A stretch of DNA of 64,000 nt, taken from the NCBI GenBank assembly GCA_023374025.1, contig SIJG01000016.1, positions 577,844 through 641,843 of the forward strand. Reading direction: 5' to 3'. Source of the DNA: Heterodera schachtii. Taxonomy: Eukaryota; Nematoda; Chromadorea; Rhabditida; Heteroderidae. The notes under the pieces are model-generated. The model had not been told where the DNA came from. It ran no database searches and saw only the letters and a program-made list of their open reading frames with translations. Position numbers and translations under genes: made by a program. This document shows positions 33,343 to 46,569 of this stretch, piece after piece; the stretch's first letter is position 1; each line of letters starts with the position of its first letter.

Positions 33343-35042
33343 ATGCAGCCTTTTCTGCTCAAAGTGCTTCTCTCTTTGGCAATGTTTGTGCTTACCGCAG
33401 TCGCCGGGATTTCAGCAATTTTTGTAATTTTCAATTCAAATTTTCCAGAAAAATCAGTGAACAAAAAATAAGAAAAAATGATAGCGATGATTATGCTAAT
33501 AGGCAGTTTAAAGGCTAAATTAATAGGCATTTATGAATTTGGTAGGCTTTGTCTTTGGCATTGTTTTAAGTACCGTATCTTTCTCAGTACAGTACTACTC
33601 AAGCCCTTCATTATAAAAGCTCAATCAATTAACATTCGTTGTTTTTTGCTTTTGTCTTTGCTAAATGTTTAGCTTCGTCTCAAATTGGCCGCCGGCGTCG
33701 GAAGGCAATCGGATGAGTCATCGACCGTGGAAAGCCATCGGCGGAAAAGCACCGCGTGGACTCTGACGCTTCTTTCGTGCTTCGCGGGCGGAGTGTTCAT
33801 GGGCACTTGCTTCCTTGACATTTTCCCGCATATAAAGTCATTTTGGCATTGGCATTTGGTTGAAATGGCAAATTTTGCAAATTTAGTGAACACTACGAAC
33901 ATTTCCGTGATAAGTCCCAATGGGAAATTGAATTCCCTCTGCCCCAATTTTTCATTTGCTGCGGCTTTTTCCTCGTTTATTTGTTGGAAGAACTCATTTT
34001 GAAGGTGTTCGCCTCCAGGTTTTATTATTTGCTCAGAAAAATGCACATTTCCACCCGTTCAGTGAGCAACGCAAACAGAAGCAAGCCTTGGCCAAATTCG
34101 GTGCCAATTTGGCCAATGTCGAGCAGCTCCGTTCCGCCGCCCTTTCCGCCTGCTCTAAGCCGGACTGTGCCATCGGCGCAAACTCCGCCAACGAATCGGT
34201 GAACAACTCGCTGAAGCCGTGCCCTTCCTGCTTGGACATGCTCACCCACGAGTGCGTGACAATTGGCCATATTTGGGGTGACCCTCTACTTTCAGGACAG
34301 TGATCAACAAATATCTGAACAGTTCGGAAAAGTCGGAAAAGGTTGCTGATCAGCAATAGGGGAGGGCATTAATCCCCGCTTTTTTGCTTCAGGTGGACTT
34401 GTTGAAGTCGTTCACCTTTGCTTTTGCCATTTCGTTCCACTCCGTGCTCGAGGGGTTGGCCATGGGTTTTCAGGTGGGTTCGGATGGTTTTTGTGTTTTT
34501 GACTGTTTTTAGGAAACTCCCACCGGAATTACGACTTTGTTCTTTTCGCTGATCATCCACAAGGCCATCGAAGCATTCAGTGTCGGCCTTCAATTGAGTA
34601 AGTCGCGCAGCAACAGTTTGGTGTGCTGTTTGATCGGCGCCTACGCTCTAATGACTCCCCTGGGGGCGATATTTGGCGACTTCATTACGGTGAGTTTAAT
34701 TGAACTGATTAAATATTCATGAATTAAGAATTGAAATTAAGACTCTGGACATGGACGAGATCAAAAAGGAAGCCATCATAATCATTCTCGAGTCTTTGGC
34801 TGGTGGCACTTTTATTTATGTGACTTTTTTGGAAGTGCTCGCGCAAGAAAGGGCCAAAGAACACTCGCATTTGGTTAATCAGTTGCAATTTGCAACCAAC
34901 TGAATGGCACTTTCCCTCTGATCAGATCCAACTCGGCGCCATTTTCCTCGGTTTCCTCGTAATTAATGCGCTTCAACTTTACGAGCAGCTGACCAATTCG
35001 GGGTATAAACAATTTGTGAATCCCTTAATAAAGGTTAATTAG
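33343..35042 (+). CDS. ZIP-family (SLC39) zinc transporter
   Basis: Zinc/iron importer of the ZIP1-3 type. Exons: 33343-33423, 33673-33836, 33887-34004, 34037-34251, 34295-34341, 34393-34473, 34513-34689, 34742-34873, 34926-35042; phases close. Helix 1 in exon 1; helix 2 LLSCFAGGVFMGTCFLDIFP; a cytosolic loop ending with CPSCLDMLTHE. Metal-path helix 4 reads HSVLEGLAMGFQ and helix 5 reads HKAIEAFSVGLQ, both with the family's histidine and acidic residues. Then GAYALMTPLGAIFGDF and a last helix. About 375 residues, normal for the family. Confidence 0.92.
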
Positions 35043-37530
35043 TCATCATCACCATCACCACTGAATGAATTGGTCATCCAATGCCAAGGAGCGAATTTAT
35101 CAAAAGCGGGCAATTATTTTTATTATATTAACTATTGTAAATAATTTAAACTTTAAAATGTGAATTAATTTGTACAAACTTTTTTATTGTTTATTAAGAA
35201 AGAAATAAAAATATTGCAAATGATTTTTGTTAAGGTTTTCAAGTTAAAAAAATAAAAAATATACAACTAAATGTTTTGAATTTGATGTAAATTTATTAAA
35301 CAGAAATAAAAAATATTTTGTAAAAGATTCTTTTGTCTTTCTTTTTTTATTTAATGATAAAAATTTGTGAATGTGCTGTATTAAATGTTTTTTTTTTCAA
35401 TTTTCTTAATAATTGATCAAATTCGCATTCGCTATTAAAATTAATTATAATTTAATTATCATTTTTGATTTTATAACTTTCTTTCTCTCCTTCTGATCAG
35501 TTAGTTCCTCGCCACCTTTTGACTGACAAATGAATGAGTGCACTTTAACTAATGATGACGAATCCGTTAATTAATTAGTGAATGAATGCATTAATGAACC
35601 CGTGGCTGGTGCCGTCGTCATCGGCTGAACTTCGGAAGTAATTTTATTGTGCAAATAAAAAGCACGAGGCAAACAAAGAGTGAGTGAATCGATGAGCGAA
35701 TGTCACGGCTTACGATTAGCGACGCATTGGGCGATGGTCACAGAATTAATCGGTGTCCCCCCACGTGAAGCGAAAGAACGGACGAACAATTGTTGGCGGG
35801 GAAGGATTAATATTAATAATAAATAATCCATCCCTTCGAGAACAGACAAAAAGGGAGCACAAAAAGGGATAAAGAGACAGAGGGATAAAGGGAGGATAAA
35901 GCGGAGGAAGGGACAGAGAGAGGGATAAAGGGAGGGACAGAATGAATGGCCATTGGCACAGAAAAAGCAAAACGAAAGCGATGAGTCATCCGTCCGAAGA
36001 ATGCCTTTGACATCCCAACACTTTCCCTAAGCAGCAGATGGCACATTTATTCATTCTGTGCCCACTTCTTTTTGGCCTTTGTGCTTTGTGTGTTCTTTGG
36101 TTGGCAAATAAAACGGAGAAATTGGGAGGAAAAGCAAAAAGAAACACAAATAAAGCGTAAGTGTCCGTTCAACCGCTTTCTTTTTTTGTAATATTACGTC
36201 ATTTTCTTTCTTCCATTAATTAATTAATTAATTTTGAATTAAATTTAAAAAGTTTGTATGATTAAATTGAATTTTTGCGACGATTGTTTAATTTATTATT
36301 ACGTCTTTTGCCCCCTTATCAATTATCACTTATCACTTTCATCACATGCCAACCAAAGAATGAAAATGCTCCGCTGCTCTTTCTGTCCCCATTTATTGCA
36401 ATGTGTGCGTTTATTTTATTTGCCCCCCCCCCCCCCCCGCTTTTTCGCCCATTTTCGTTCCTTTCATTGCTTGAAAAGGGAAAGAATACGAATAATCGAT
36501 ATTGTCGGCCCTTTTTATCCGTTAAATTCATTTTTTGGCATTTTACTAATGAACGATAAGGGCCAAAGTGTGCCAAAGTTATAAAAAAGGAGAAAAACAT
36601 TTTTTTTGGTTGCCCCCAAAACCCTAAGAAATTTATGCCCTAATTTCTTTTGGCTATCAAAAGCTTAATTTAAAAATTATCCTAATGTAAAGAAATAAAA
36701 TGACCAAAATTATGTTAAAATCTTAGTTGACTGATTTGCGCTAACGGATTCATTCTTTTGATTATTTTTTGTCGCAATATTAAAAAGAAAATTGGTAAAG
36801 AAAGGGAGGGGCCTCAAAAATGTTAAATTGAAGGCTTATTGGTTATATTTTACAAATCCAAAAGAGGTTGAGGGCCTGTAGTACGCCGGGAAAAAAATGA
36901 AAAATTTTGAATGAAAATAAATGAGGTTTAGAGGCTTTTTTTTCCAAAATAAATCAAAGCCTAAAAGCATCACAGTGCGAGTCCTGAAAAGAATGAATGC
37001 CGATCAGTTGTGGCCTTTGCTTTTTAAAATTTGTTCTTGTTTTAACCCCTTTGATGCATAAATTTTTATTTTATTTGTAATTATTTTAAATAATAAAAAA
37101 TAAATTTTAAATTCAAATATTTCATGTTTGTTGACACTCCCATTTTCCTTAAATTTAAAAAATTTCTGATCTCGAATACTACTAACCTCAACTTAAACCA
37201 TTGTGCTAGGTCGTATTTCACGCAGTTTTGGCATTTTCTCTCACCAAAAAATATAAATAGTATCACATAACAAAAATTAACAAAAAATTGATTTTATTTA
37301 TATTTTATTTATTTTTATAATTTTCCTTTTTTCCATACATATGTATAAAGAAATATAGGTATATGTAAATATGTAAAATGTGCATTAACCAATTAAATAA
37401 ATTCCAAACGCGAAATTAGGCCAAATAATAAGTTTTTACTCACCTTCACTTTTTATTTTATTTCAATTCATTTTTATTTCTCTTTTTCAGTAAATAAATC
37501 TTTTCTGATTATATTTTTCCCTTCGTTCGA
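35043..37530. other. Intergenic region
   Basis: AT-rich spacer of about 2.5 kb with no supported gene. It holds an 18-base C run near 36422 and a purine-rich stretch with repeated GGGATAAAG words at 35860-35945. Confidence 0.5.
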
Positions 37531-40138
37531 ATGAGTAATAATTTGGCCGACAAAATTAGCGGCGAAGAGAGGCCAAAAGAGGCGACGGAAACAAAGCCGC
37601 TTCTGTCGGATGGCACTGCCGGGGAAGGCATTCACGGACAGTCCCAAAGGGATGGGACAGCAAAAGCGGACTTAGTGAACGACGCGGAAAGGACGGAGGA
37701 GGACGAGCGGAAGGACGGCGACCTGAAGCTGGACGACTGCTTCCGCATGGGCTGGTACATGCTCATCGTCTGCACTCTCTCCCAATTGCTCCTTTTTGTT
37801 GAGGTCGGCCAGCAAAAGCCAATTCCTCCAAATTTGCCAAATGATTGCTTAGAATTTTGTTCCCGCAGGTCGGTGACCTTTTGTTCATGACTTTTGCCGG
37901 CGCGGAGCCAACGGTGGAAAAGTGCGGCACTTTGGACTTTTCCTTAATGAACCAATCGCTGACGGCAAAAAAGCGATGCGAATGGCTTGAGAATTTGTGG
38001 AAGAACGAAACGGAGTAAAAATTGAACTGTGGAAGGGGGACACATTCTCTGATAAAACAATTACAGATCAGAAAAATGGCATTGTTACAACGACTCAATA
38101 ACGGAGAAGGAGCTCACTTTCCAATTCAAATCTGTCAACGTCCAATTCGAAGGCCTTTTTTGGTAGGGCAATTATTGGCATTGGCATTCGCTGTTAATTA
38201 ACCCATTTAATGTGCACAAACAAAACAATTAGGTCAAATCCACTTAATCACTTATGTAAATATTTCATTCAACAAAATATATTTTTAACTAATTGATAAT
38301 TTACAAAAATATTTTATGTTTTATCATTCGAATCAATGATGAAAATACAAAATATGTTGTTTTCTGAATGCCTTTTTTGTGTGATTTATTTGTGCATTAA
38401 GCTAAGGGCTTTAATTTAATTCTTTTTTTCTGTTTCTTTTATTTGGCACTTTTTCTTTCTTTTTTCACCCCTCCGTTTTCTTCAGCAAAAGGACAGAATT
38501 GAAGTTGAGTCAGTCCCTGCAGTTGGTCGGCATTATCCCCGGCTCTTTCGTCTTCGGTTGGCTCAGCGATTTGTACGGCCGTCGTCTGACCATGCTCAGC
38601 GCGTTGGTCCTTTGGGTGTTCGCCATGTTGGCCACGTCCTTTTCCGCTTCGTTGGTCATTTTCACTGTGCTCCGTTTCGTCGTCTGTTTTTTCAACGCGG
38701 GCATTGCCGTCACTTTGATCGTTTTCACCTCCGAATTGTACCCAAAAAAGCATCGATTCTGCCTCATGAATTTGATCACTTGGGTACGTTTTGCACTTTA
38801 TCTTTTCTTTTCGACAAAATGTTGTCTTCCCCCCCCCCCAAATGTGCCATTTCGATTTCACTTTTTTTACCGTTTGTTTTCCCCACAGGCGCCCAATTAC
38901 ATTCTCTTCGGCATTTTGGCCAGCTTCATCCCCAATTGGCAACACCTTCAACGCGTGTTGGCACTCTTCGCATTGCCTTGCATGGGTCTCATTCTTTTCC
39001 TCAGCGAATCGCCCCGTTTTTTGATCAGTGCACGTAAAATGAAAGAGGCGAAGGAGGCCATCATTCGAATGCACAAATTCGACGGCAAAAAAATTATTTG
39101 TTTATACAAATTTCAATTTTTAAATTTTCAGGGCGTCCGTATGACGAAAAGGCGTTGGACGCACTGCTTGAAAAGGAGCTACAACAAATGTTGGAACTTT
39201 CCGTCACTAAAAAGAAGTATAATTATGTGAGTTATCCGACAAATCATACTAAAAGACAATAACATTTTTCAATTTTCATCCTCCAAAATGCCCATCTTTC
39301 CGTCGTTGGCACTCTGTCCCTAATATTTTCAAATTTCAATCCCCAAAATGGCCACTTTTCCGTCATTGGCACTTTGTCCCTTTAGCTTCACCTCTTCTAC
39401 AACACCAAATTCACCATGTACACTTTGTCAGTGTCGTTCAGTCTTTTCGTGGTCACTCTGATCACTTATGCCCTTGTCTACAACATCGAGAAGATGTCGG
39501 GCAACATTTTCCTGAATATGATTTGGATGGGCATGTTCAAATACACGATGAACTTGGCCATTGCCTTTGCCGACCTCAAATTCAAATGGTTGGGCCGTAA
39601 ATTGTCCCATTTGCTCTCCGAAGTGCTCGTCCTCGCTGCGCTTGGTCTCTTTGTTACGCTGCGTTTGACAGGTGTTTCCGAATTGCCCATGGCTTTGGTT
39701 CTTCGGCACATTCCTTTAGGTTTCGATGCCAACTTTACCTTTTTGTCCAACGGCGCTTTGGTCGCTGCGGTTGGCTTTTGTGGCATTTTGTTCAACTCCG
39801 ACAAATTGGCCGGCAGCGAACTGTTCCCCACCGGAGTGCGCAATTTGTCCTGCTCCTTTGGCCAAATTTGCAGCCGAATTGGCGTCGTCGGCGCCCCAAT
39901 GCTTTTCTTTTTGGTCCGCTTTTCCTTTTCTCTTCGCTTCTTCATTTTGCTTTAGGATGTGTGCGATCACCGCTATTGTTCTGTCTTCCCCCATTTCACT
40001 ATGATTGCTTTGGCACTTATCGACGCAATTTTCTTCCAGGCAAAATGCCAAAGAATTGCGTGAATTTCACTAATTTTTCAGTTTGTTGTCCGCGAGACGA
40101 AAGGACGGCCGATGCTCACTGAATTTCCAAGGAATTGA
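37531..40138 (+). CDS. SLC22-like organic ion transporter (MFS)
   Basis: Twelve-helix plasma-membrane transporter of the organic cation/anion group. Exons: 37531 to about 37802, 37868-38014, 38067-38162, 38486-38783, 38889-39084, 39132-39226, 39386-39913, 39956-40039, 40082-40138; phases close. Long acidic/basic cytosolic N-terminus, first helix, and a large extracellular loop with cysteines and Asn-glycosylation sites (NQS, NET, NDS). Then the MFS signature GWLSDLYGRRLTM, SESPRFLISARK, a second half-domain with SELFPTGVRN, and the terminal ETKGRP. Two introns (after 39084 and after 40039) begin with GC. In the intron before 39386 a block of about 60 bases, including the stretch before the acceptor, is repeated. 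Confidence 0.9.
39264..39384 (+). repeat. Duplicated intron end, about 60 bases twice
   Basis: Two tandem copies of a unit containing CCAAAATG, CTTTCCGTCGTTGGCACT (TTTTCCGTCATTGGCACT in the second) and TGTCCCT. Only the second ends in TTTAG before the exon. Confidence 0.8.
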
Positions 40139-40970
40139 ATGATTCGCGTGGATCTTCTTAAAGATACCGAATTGATTAGATCGATCACTGATTTTTCACT
40201 TTTTCATTTCCTTTTTACCCCCTTTTTTTGTTTTGTTTTCATATTTAATTGTATTCAATTAAAAATATATTTTGTTATACGTTCAAATCATTGGGTACAT
40301 AAATAGGGGGATCAAATAAAAGAGAGGACGGAAGTGATCACTTTCCTTTGCCCTCGTAATTGTGGCACTTTCACTGGCGGTGCCTTTGGCATTTTCTGCC
40401 GATAATCTTTTGAATCGATCAGTCTTTTAACATAATAAAATAATGGGCTGATTTTCACAGATTGCATCAGTTCAGTTGGGCTTTCCGTCTCCGTTTGGTT
40501 GCCTTTGTTTTCCCTTTCCTTTCTCTCTCCGCTGTTTTGTAATATTAAATGTTTTCGCTTTTCATTCAACAAATCGTTCTTTCATTTGGTTGGCCATTCA
40601 TCCCTTTTCTCTTCCCATTTTAAAATATTTATTCATTCAATTTTTACGCAAAAAAAAAAAAAAAAAAAAAATTTCGGTTATTTAAAGGGAAAAAGGCTAA
40701 AATATTTTTAAATAATATTAAAATTATTTAATTTATTATTAATGATTTTAAATACATGCAAAATTAAATTAAAATGTTGGTAATTATAAAAAAAACAATT
40801 ATCTTAATTATTCAAATTATTGTCATTTTCAACCCATTTTTGTATGATTTTGTCAAGGGAATAAAGGACATTTCTAAGAATAAAAAAGCACAAAAATAAC
40901 CATACGATATCTCTTTGAGTTGGATGCTTAATCTTTTTCATTTAATTTGGTTAATTTTCATTCCTCCCAA
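40139..40970. other. Intergenic spacer
   Basis: No gene seen; a run of about 21 A at 40650-40671. Confidence 0.5.
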
Positions 40971-42769
40971 ATGCCCTCTTCCACCGCTTTAAAAGTGCTC
41001 AGTGCGCTCCAATTGCGCATCCTTTCCCGAAATGACGACGATTGTGCCGACCGTCTCCATTACCTTTTGGCACCGGCTGTGCTTCTGTCCATGGCCGGGC
41101 TTCACGGGCTCAAGCAGTACTTCGGCCGACCGGTGGAGGTGATCGGGCAAAAGCAAAGGGGGGGGGGTGAAGATTGATCACTGAGACCATTAAAAACCAA
41201 TGACCCAATAATGGCATTGATTGATTTGTTAAGTGTTGGCCTCCGGCGGAGATGGCGCGTGAGCATTGGCTGAATTACATCCACGGCTTTTGCTTCGTGG
41301 AGAACACTTACTTCGTCGGCTTCAACGAACGCTTTCCCATCCGTCGGGTCGACCGCGACCATCGCCAATTGCATTTTTATCAGTGGGCCATTAAGCGCTT
41401 TTCCGCTGACCTTTTTCCTTCTTAGATGGGTCCCTTTCATTCTGATGGCTCAGGCACTTCTGCTCATTTTGCCCAAGGCCATTTGGTTTTTGTTCATCCA
41501 AAAAAATGGCATTTTTTGCCCAAAATTTCCGTTGCTAATTAATTCTTTCATTAGGCTTTGGCGTCAGTTTTTTGTTTGACAAAATGGCCAAAATCGGAAA
41601 GGCGCACGGAAATGACATTAGCCGAGAGATTACGACAGCGGAGGAATTCGCAGTGCGAATCGCCAAGGACAGGCGGGATCAGCTGTGCTTTCGGAGGGGA
41701 ATCCAATTGAAAGTGGAAGCGGAGGAATCGAAGGCGGGAGACGGTGGGTCTAATTACCCACCCCCTTTAATTAACACCTTTTTGTAATTTTTAGGCCCCA
41801 AATCAACGAGCAAAAATGCGTTGTCTATGTTGGCCTGGTGGTTTAACGATCAGAAGTTCACTTTCGGTTACTTTGGCTTCAAATTGGCCAATTTGGCCGT
41901 TGTCCTCCTTCAACTCCATTTGCTGAATTCGGTGAATTTAATGGAATTTCCAATTTGAATGACCTCATTCATATTTAGTATTTTGGGCCCGACGATGGCC
42001 AATTGTCGTCCCCTTGGGCACTGAATGCCCTCGCCAATCTTTCGGCCGGGCGCGAGTCGCCACATTTTCCGAGAGTGATTTTATTTGCTCAGTTTCGCCC
42101 AAATGCGTTGGCTTTTCAGGTGACTTTCTGCGATTTGCTCGTCCGTCCTCCCCAGCGCGACTTAAAGCCGCTTCGCCTCACTTTCCAATGTTTGCTGAAC
42201 ATGAACACTCTCAACGAGAAGGTGCGTCCGCTTGGCCACTTCTGCTTTGCTTGGGATTGGCCTCGCTTTGCCCATTTTCCTTCAGATTTTTCTATTCGTT
42301 CCGTTCGCTCTGTTCGCTTTGGCATTCGTCGGCTGTTTAAATTTGGCGCTTTGGCTCCACCGCTGTTTCTCCTGGCGATCTGCCGAACAGTTTGTTCGCG
42401 ATGAGCTCGTATTTTAAATCTCAAAATCAAAATTATGAAAATCATAAGAGATTTAAGCTCAAAATTAAAATCGACGACGCAATTCTCACGGAGACTGATT
42501 TTCATGAGTTTGTCAAGTACAGTTTGGGCCGTGATACCGTAACCCTTCTGCACATTGTCAATGCCAATTGCCCTCCGCTGACTTCGGCAAAAATGATCGG
42601 TCAACTTTGGCACTACCACAAAAAAGGTCAGCAAACATTTGAATGCCAAAGGTAAAAAAGTGCCAACAATTTTCAATTGCGTGGCCAATCATCAGTCATT
42701 GGCAGAGAATTCTTTCTTAAAACTTTTTTAGGTCCGATTAAAATTGCACCAAAAAATTTCTTCAATTGA
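40971..42769 (+). CDS. Innexin gap-junction protein
   Basis: Four-helix invertebrate gap-junction subunit. Exons: 40971-41138, 41234-41382, 41426-41508, 41555-41743, 41795-41931, 41979-42074, 42121-42221, 42286-42408, 42449-42626, 42732-42769. Family marks: DRLHYLLAPAVLL, both extracellular loop 1 cysteines (ECWPP and GFCFVENTYFV), the YQWVPF signature at the start of helix 2, KFTFGYFGFK, loop 2 cysteines (TFCDLL and FQCLLNMNTLNEK), and a C-terminal cytosolic domain with DTVTLLHIVNANC. The intron after 41508 begins with GC. An alternative in-frame ATG lies 24 bases upstream (40947); I prefer 40971 but cannot prove it. Confidence 0.92.
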
Positions 42770-44007
42770 AAATGGTATTTATTATTCAGGTTATTCTAAT
42801 TTTCTTTTTGATATTGGCATTTAATTGTCCATTTTTGCCCTTTCTTTAGGTTACATTGGTTTTAAAAGCGTTCGTCAGAAAATTCCTTCGCAATCGCCGA
42901 ATTCTGTCCATTTGATCTGATTTATTATTTGGCAATGGTCATTAGTTGACTCATTATTTGCCATTTTTATTTTATTTTCTTTGTATTTAATTTTATTTTT
43001 AATATTTTCCAATTTTGTCTTTCTTTTTTGAATTTATTCCTTTGCATCAATTTGATTAATCACAGCCATTTTAATTCTTTTAAATAATTCCGACTTTTTG
43101 AAAGACCTTTCAAAAAGAATGACGACCAACAACAGCTCGGAATAAACATTCACAATGTTTTGTTTGTTTCATTTCCATTTGTCCGTTCATTTTTTTTTTT
43201 TTTTTTTTTGCTATTTTATTAATTTATTTTAAATAAAATTCTTACAAATTAAAGTCCAAAAAAAAACCAATGCTTTTTCAATGCAAAGTTTGTCTCTGTG
43301 TGGGTTCTGCTGTTTATTCGTTTTGCTGAGATGCGATTTGCTGATAATTCTTCGCCGGTTCGACTCGCTTCATCCTTTGGCTTCGTCTTTCGATGCTTCT
43401 CCCCCCTCCTCCGATTTAATCCTGAATTTTGCTGATATCCCCCCCTCCCCCTCCCGCCGCACTTTTCGCTTTCGTTTTGTCCTATTGTTTTATTTATAAT
43501 CGAAGAATTTGTTTGATTAGATTGGCCAATTGGCAATTCGCCTTAATTGGGTGCTGCTCATTTATTGTTTAATTTTAAAATGTTTGAATTTTGGGACCGA
43601 ATCGATCTAGTGCCGTCATTTAATTGTGCAATTACTTTTGTTAAAACATTTGCTAATCATTCCCACCTGCTGCTGTTTGTTCATCACTTTCTTTTATTTG
43701 CATTGAAATTGAATTTCCCTTTTTCTTAATGAGTTTCGTTCAAAATTCCGTCACATTGTCAATAAAAAGGTTTTCGTTTGAATTTATTCATTATTAAAAT
43801 AGGCATTTATTTTTATGTTCATCTTTTAATTAACGACAATTAATTATTTTATTTAACAAAAATGCTAAAATTTGTTCATCCGTCGGAGACTGAAAAGAGA
43901 AAAATGGGTGTTAATTTATTCATTTTTGGATTATTATCCCATTTTTTAATTTTCACCCCAACATTTTTTATTATTTAATCATTCTGAAATCGCTTTTTCA
44001 TTAACAA
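42770..44007. other. Intergenic spacer
   Basis: No supported gene; a run of about 19-20 T near 43191-43210. Confidence 0.5.
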
Positions 44008-46394
44008 ATGCCGCACAAATTTTCTTCTTCCGATGCTATGGAAATTGTTGTTTCGCATAGCAAAAACTACCATCAGCAGAAGTGCCAATACGGTGGGAAA
44101 AGGGCGGTCACCCCACCGAATGTTGGCACGGGACGGCCCGAGTGCATTTTGGCACCAAAAATGCGAATGTTTGTGGTCGCTTTGAGCATCGGTGCAGGAT
44201 CGATGTTTTTGGTGGGTGGCCAAAAAATGAAAAATGAAATGGCCAAATTACTGAATAATTATTAAAAATATTCAAATTTAAAAGATGATTTGATTAATCG
44301 GATGGCCATTTAAAATTGAACTCAGCAATTCGAAGCTGTTCTTCAGGTTTCCCTCGACAGTGTCGTCGATAATTTAATTCCCATGGCACGAAAATATTTA
44401 ATCCGTTTTTATGGGTCAGAAAAAGAAGGTAAAAAAGATAATGTGTCGATCAATTCAAATTTTAAATGCCACCTTTCTATTAGCCACTTTCGCCTGGGGT
44501 TGGGTGGTGTCCGCCCGTTCCTATGGCATCGCTTTCGGCTGTTTTTGTGCCTTTCTCTGTTCCGACTGTCCCAGCAGAAAGTGGCCACTTATCTGCTCCT
44601 TTCTGATCAGTTTTGCTGGTGGCATTCTCTGCATGTTGATCAGAGTGCCCGACTTCGGCATTTTCCTCTGTTGCCTTGGCCGCTTTCTGAGTGGGCTCGG
44701 CTCGGGGCTGGCGCAGGTAATCGCGGCAAAATCCGCCTTTTTAGCATTGGCTTTTCAGGTCGTCGGTTCCGCAATGTTAGCCGAAATTCCCCAAATCCGA
44801 TTGAGAGGTGAGAAAATGGAAATGCAATTGACCAGCTAATTGAATCGGCAGCTTAAGGGACTTGCCTCGCTTCTCTCACTGTTTGGGCCTGTGTCGGCGA
44901 ATTGGCCGGCCTTTTCATGAGCCTGGACACCGTACATTATTATTTCCTGACTGACCAATTCATTTTTGTTTTTCCAATTTTTGGTCCTCGGCACCGATGA
45001 GACTTGGCACATTGCCCTCGGCCTTCCCGTTCTGATCATTCCCTTTTCCCTGGCGGTGCTTTTTATGGCGCCCGATTCGCCGCGGGCACTTTTTTTGTTG
45101 GGCAAAGAAAATGAAGCTTTTGAAGCGTTGAAATATTATCAGGTGGCATTTTCGCCTTTTTAATTTGGTTCATTTTTTAATTGGACAACAGAACTCGGAG
45201 AATTGGATTCCCTCAATGAAAGACATCAAAAGTGAGATGATGTTCAGCAATTATTATTGGCCAAAGGAAAACGGACAGAACGGCACTTGGCCACATGCGG
45301 AAGTGCCGTTGTTGGAAAAGGGACCGATTGGGCAGTATTGCTGCGCAAAGCGTCGGTGCCGATTCGGGACGGGCAAATTTGTGCGGCCTTTGCTCATTGG
45401 AACTTTTGTACTCACTTTGGCACATTTGGACGATTGGGTCAATAATCTTTTCCCACAAACACATCTGTCCTATCTCTTTATCTGTTCCAGCTGTGGATTT
45501 CCTATTCCACCCAAGCATTTGAAAATGTCGGCATTTCTTCGGCCGACTCCCAACGCGCCTCTTTTTGGATGGCATTTCCGCAAGTCATTTTGCATTTTCA
45601 AAATAGTCATTATTTATGCCGCTTTAGGCTTTGACTTCACTTTGCCTTTTGTTTTGCTTCGACGGATTTTCTCGTCGGAAATTGCTCATTTTTCCCACTT
45701 TGGGCAGTATTTGCTGTTCCATTTTTACAATTTTTGCGCTTAACTTTGGCCAAAATTCGCTTTTTAATCCCAAAAGTGGCTAAATGCGCTTTTCGTCCCT
45801 TTTCCGTTCATTCCCATCTTTTCGGGCCTTCCATTGGTCGCTTCATTCGATCTTTGCATGGCAGCGATTGCCAGTGGCAGTGCCTACAGTGTTGCGCCCG
45901 AACTGTTCCAACAGAGCGACCGCATAATGGGCACTGCACTAATTGGCATTGTTCAGGTGTCAATTTTGCTCTTTAAATTCGGGAAATATTGCGGATTCAT
46001 TCCTTGGCACTTCTTAATTCGGTGATTTGCCTTTCCTTTTCATTTGTGTCCCTTAGAATATTTTTGGCGGCTTTTTGACCACCGTTGCACTTCCTCTTAT
46101 GAATGGCAATGGCATTGAATTTGTTTTGCTTCCATTCGCTCTTCTGAACGTAATTTATGTCGTCGTAATCAGCAAAAAATTGCCGGAAACCAATGGCAAA
46201 TCATTTTTTGTGAGAAATGCAAAATTCCATCAAAAAAACAAAATAAATAAATTCAGGAAATTTCCGAATGGTTCAACGAAAAAGTGCCAGAAATTCCACT
46301 GCCGACGCATTATTTTAGGACATTTGCACAATTAGCACTGATGCCAATCAAAAAGACTGTGCTCCTTGTCCACATATTGACAAAATTTTGTTAA
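44008..46394 (+). CDS. SLC2-like sugar transporter (divergent)
   Basis: Divergent member of the facilitative glucose-transporter group. Exons: 44008-44211, 44325-44428, 44484-44716, 44759-44807, 44858-44931, about 44984-45142, 45192-45437, 45491-45583, 45628 to about 45745, about 45778-45956, 46057-46209, 46257-46394. Words: GRFLSGLGSGLAQ, LAEIPQIRLRG, CVGELAGLF, LGTDETWHIALGLPV, APDSPRALFLLGKENEA, LWISYSTQAFENVGIS, FSRRKLLIF, SVAPELFQQSDR, LPETNGKSFFE. Odd point: between 44931 and 44984 the protein match requires an intron with a GT start but no AG at its end (it ends TTTTTG). Either a rare TG acceptor or a lesion. The join before 45778 also seems to need a GC donor. Whether it still carries sugar is unknown. 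Confidence 0.82.
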
Positions 46395-46569
46395 AAATAA
46401 AATAAATTATTTAATTTGTCGATTCATTAATTATCATGCGGTTTTATTCAATCAATCAAATGCAAGGGTAATTAATTAGCTATAATTATGATCAAAATGT
46501 TTAATTGTGCGTGTAATTTACCCTTTGAAATTGGCGACTTTCTGAAAATGAAAAAGTGAGTGCCAATTG

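Noticed and set aside
40650..40671. Long A run as a retrocopy tail
   Set aside because: No processed gene upstream and no target duplication; a simple homopolymer.
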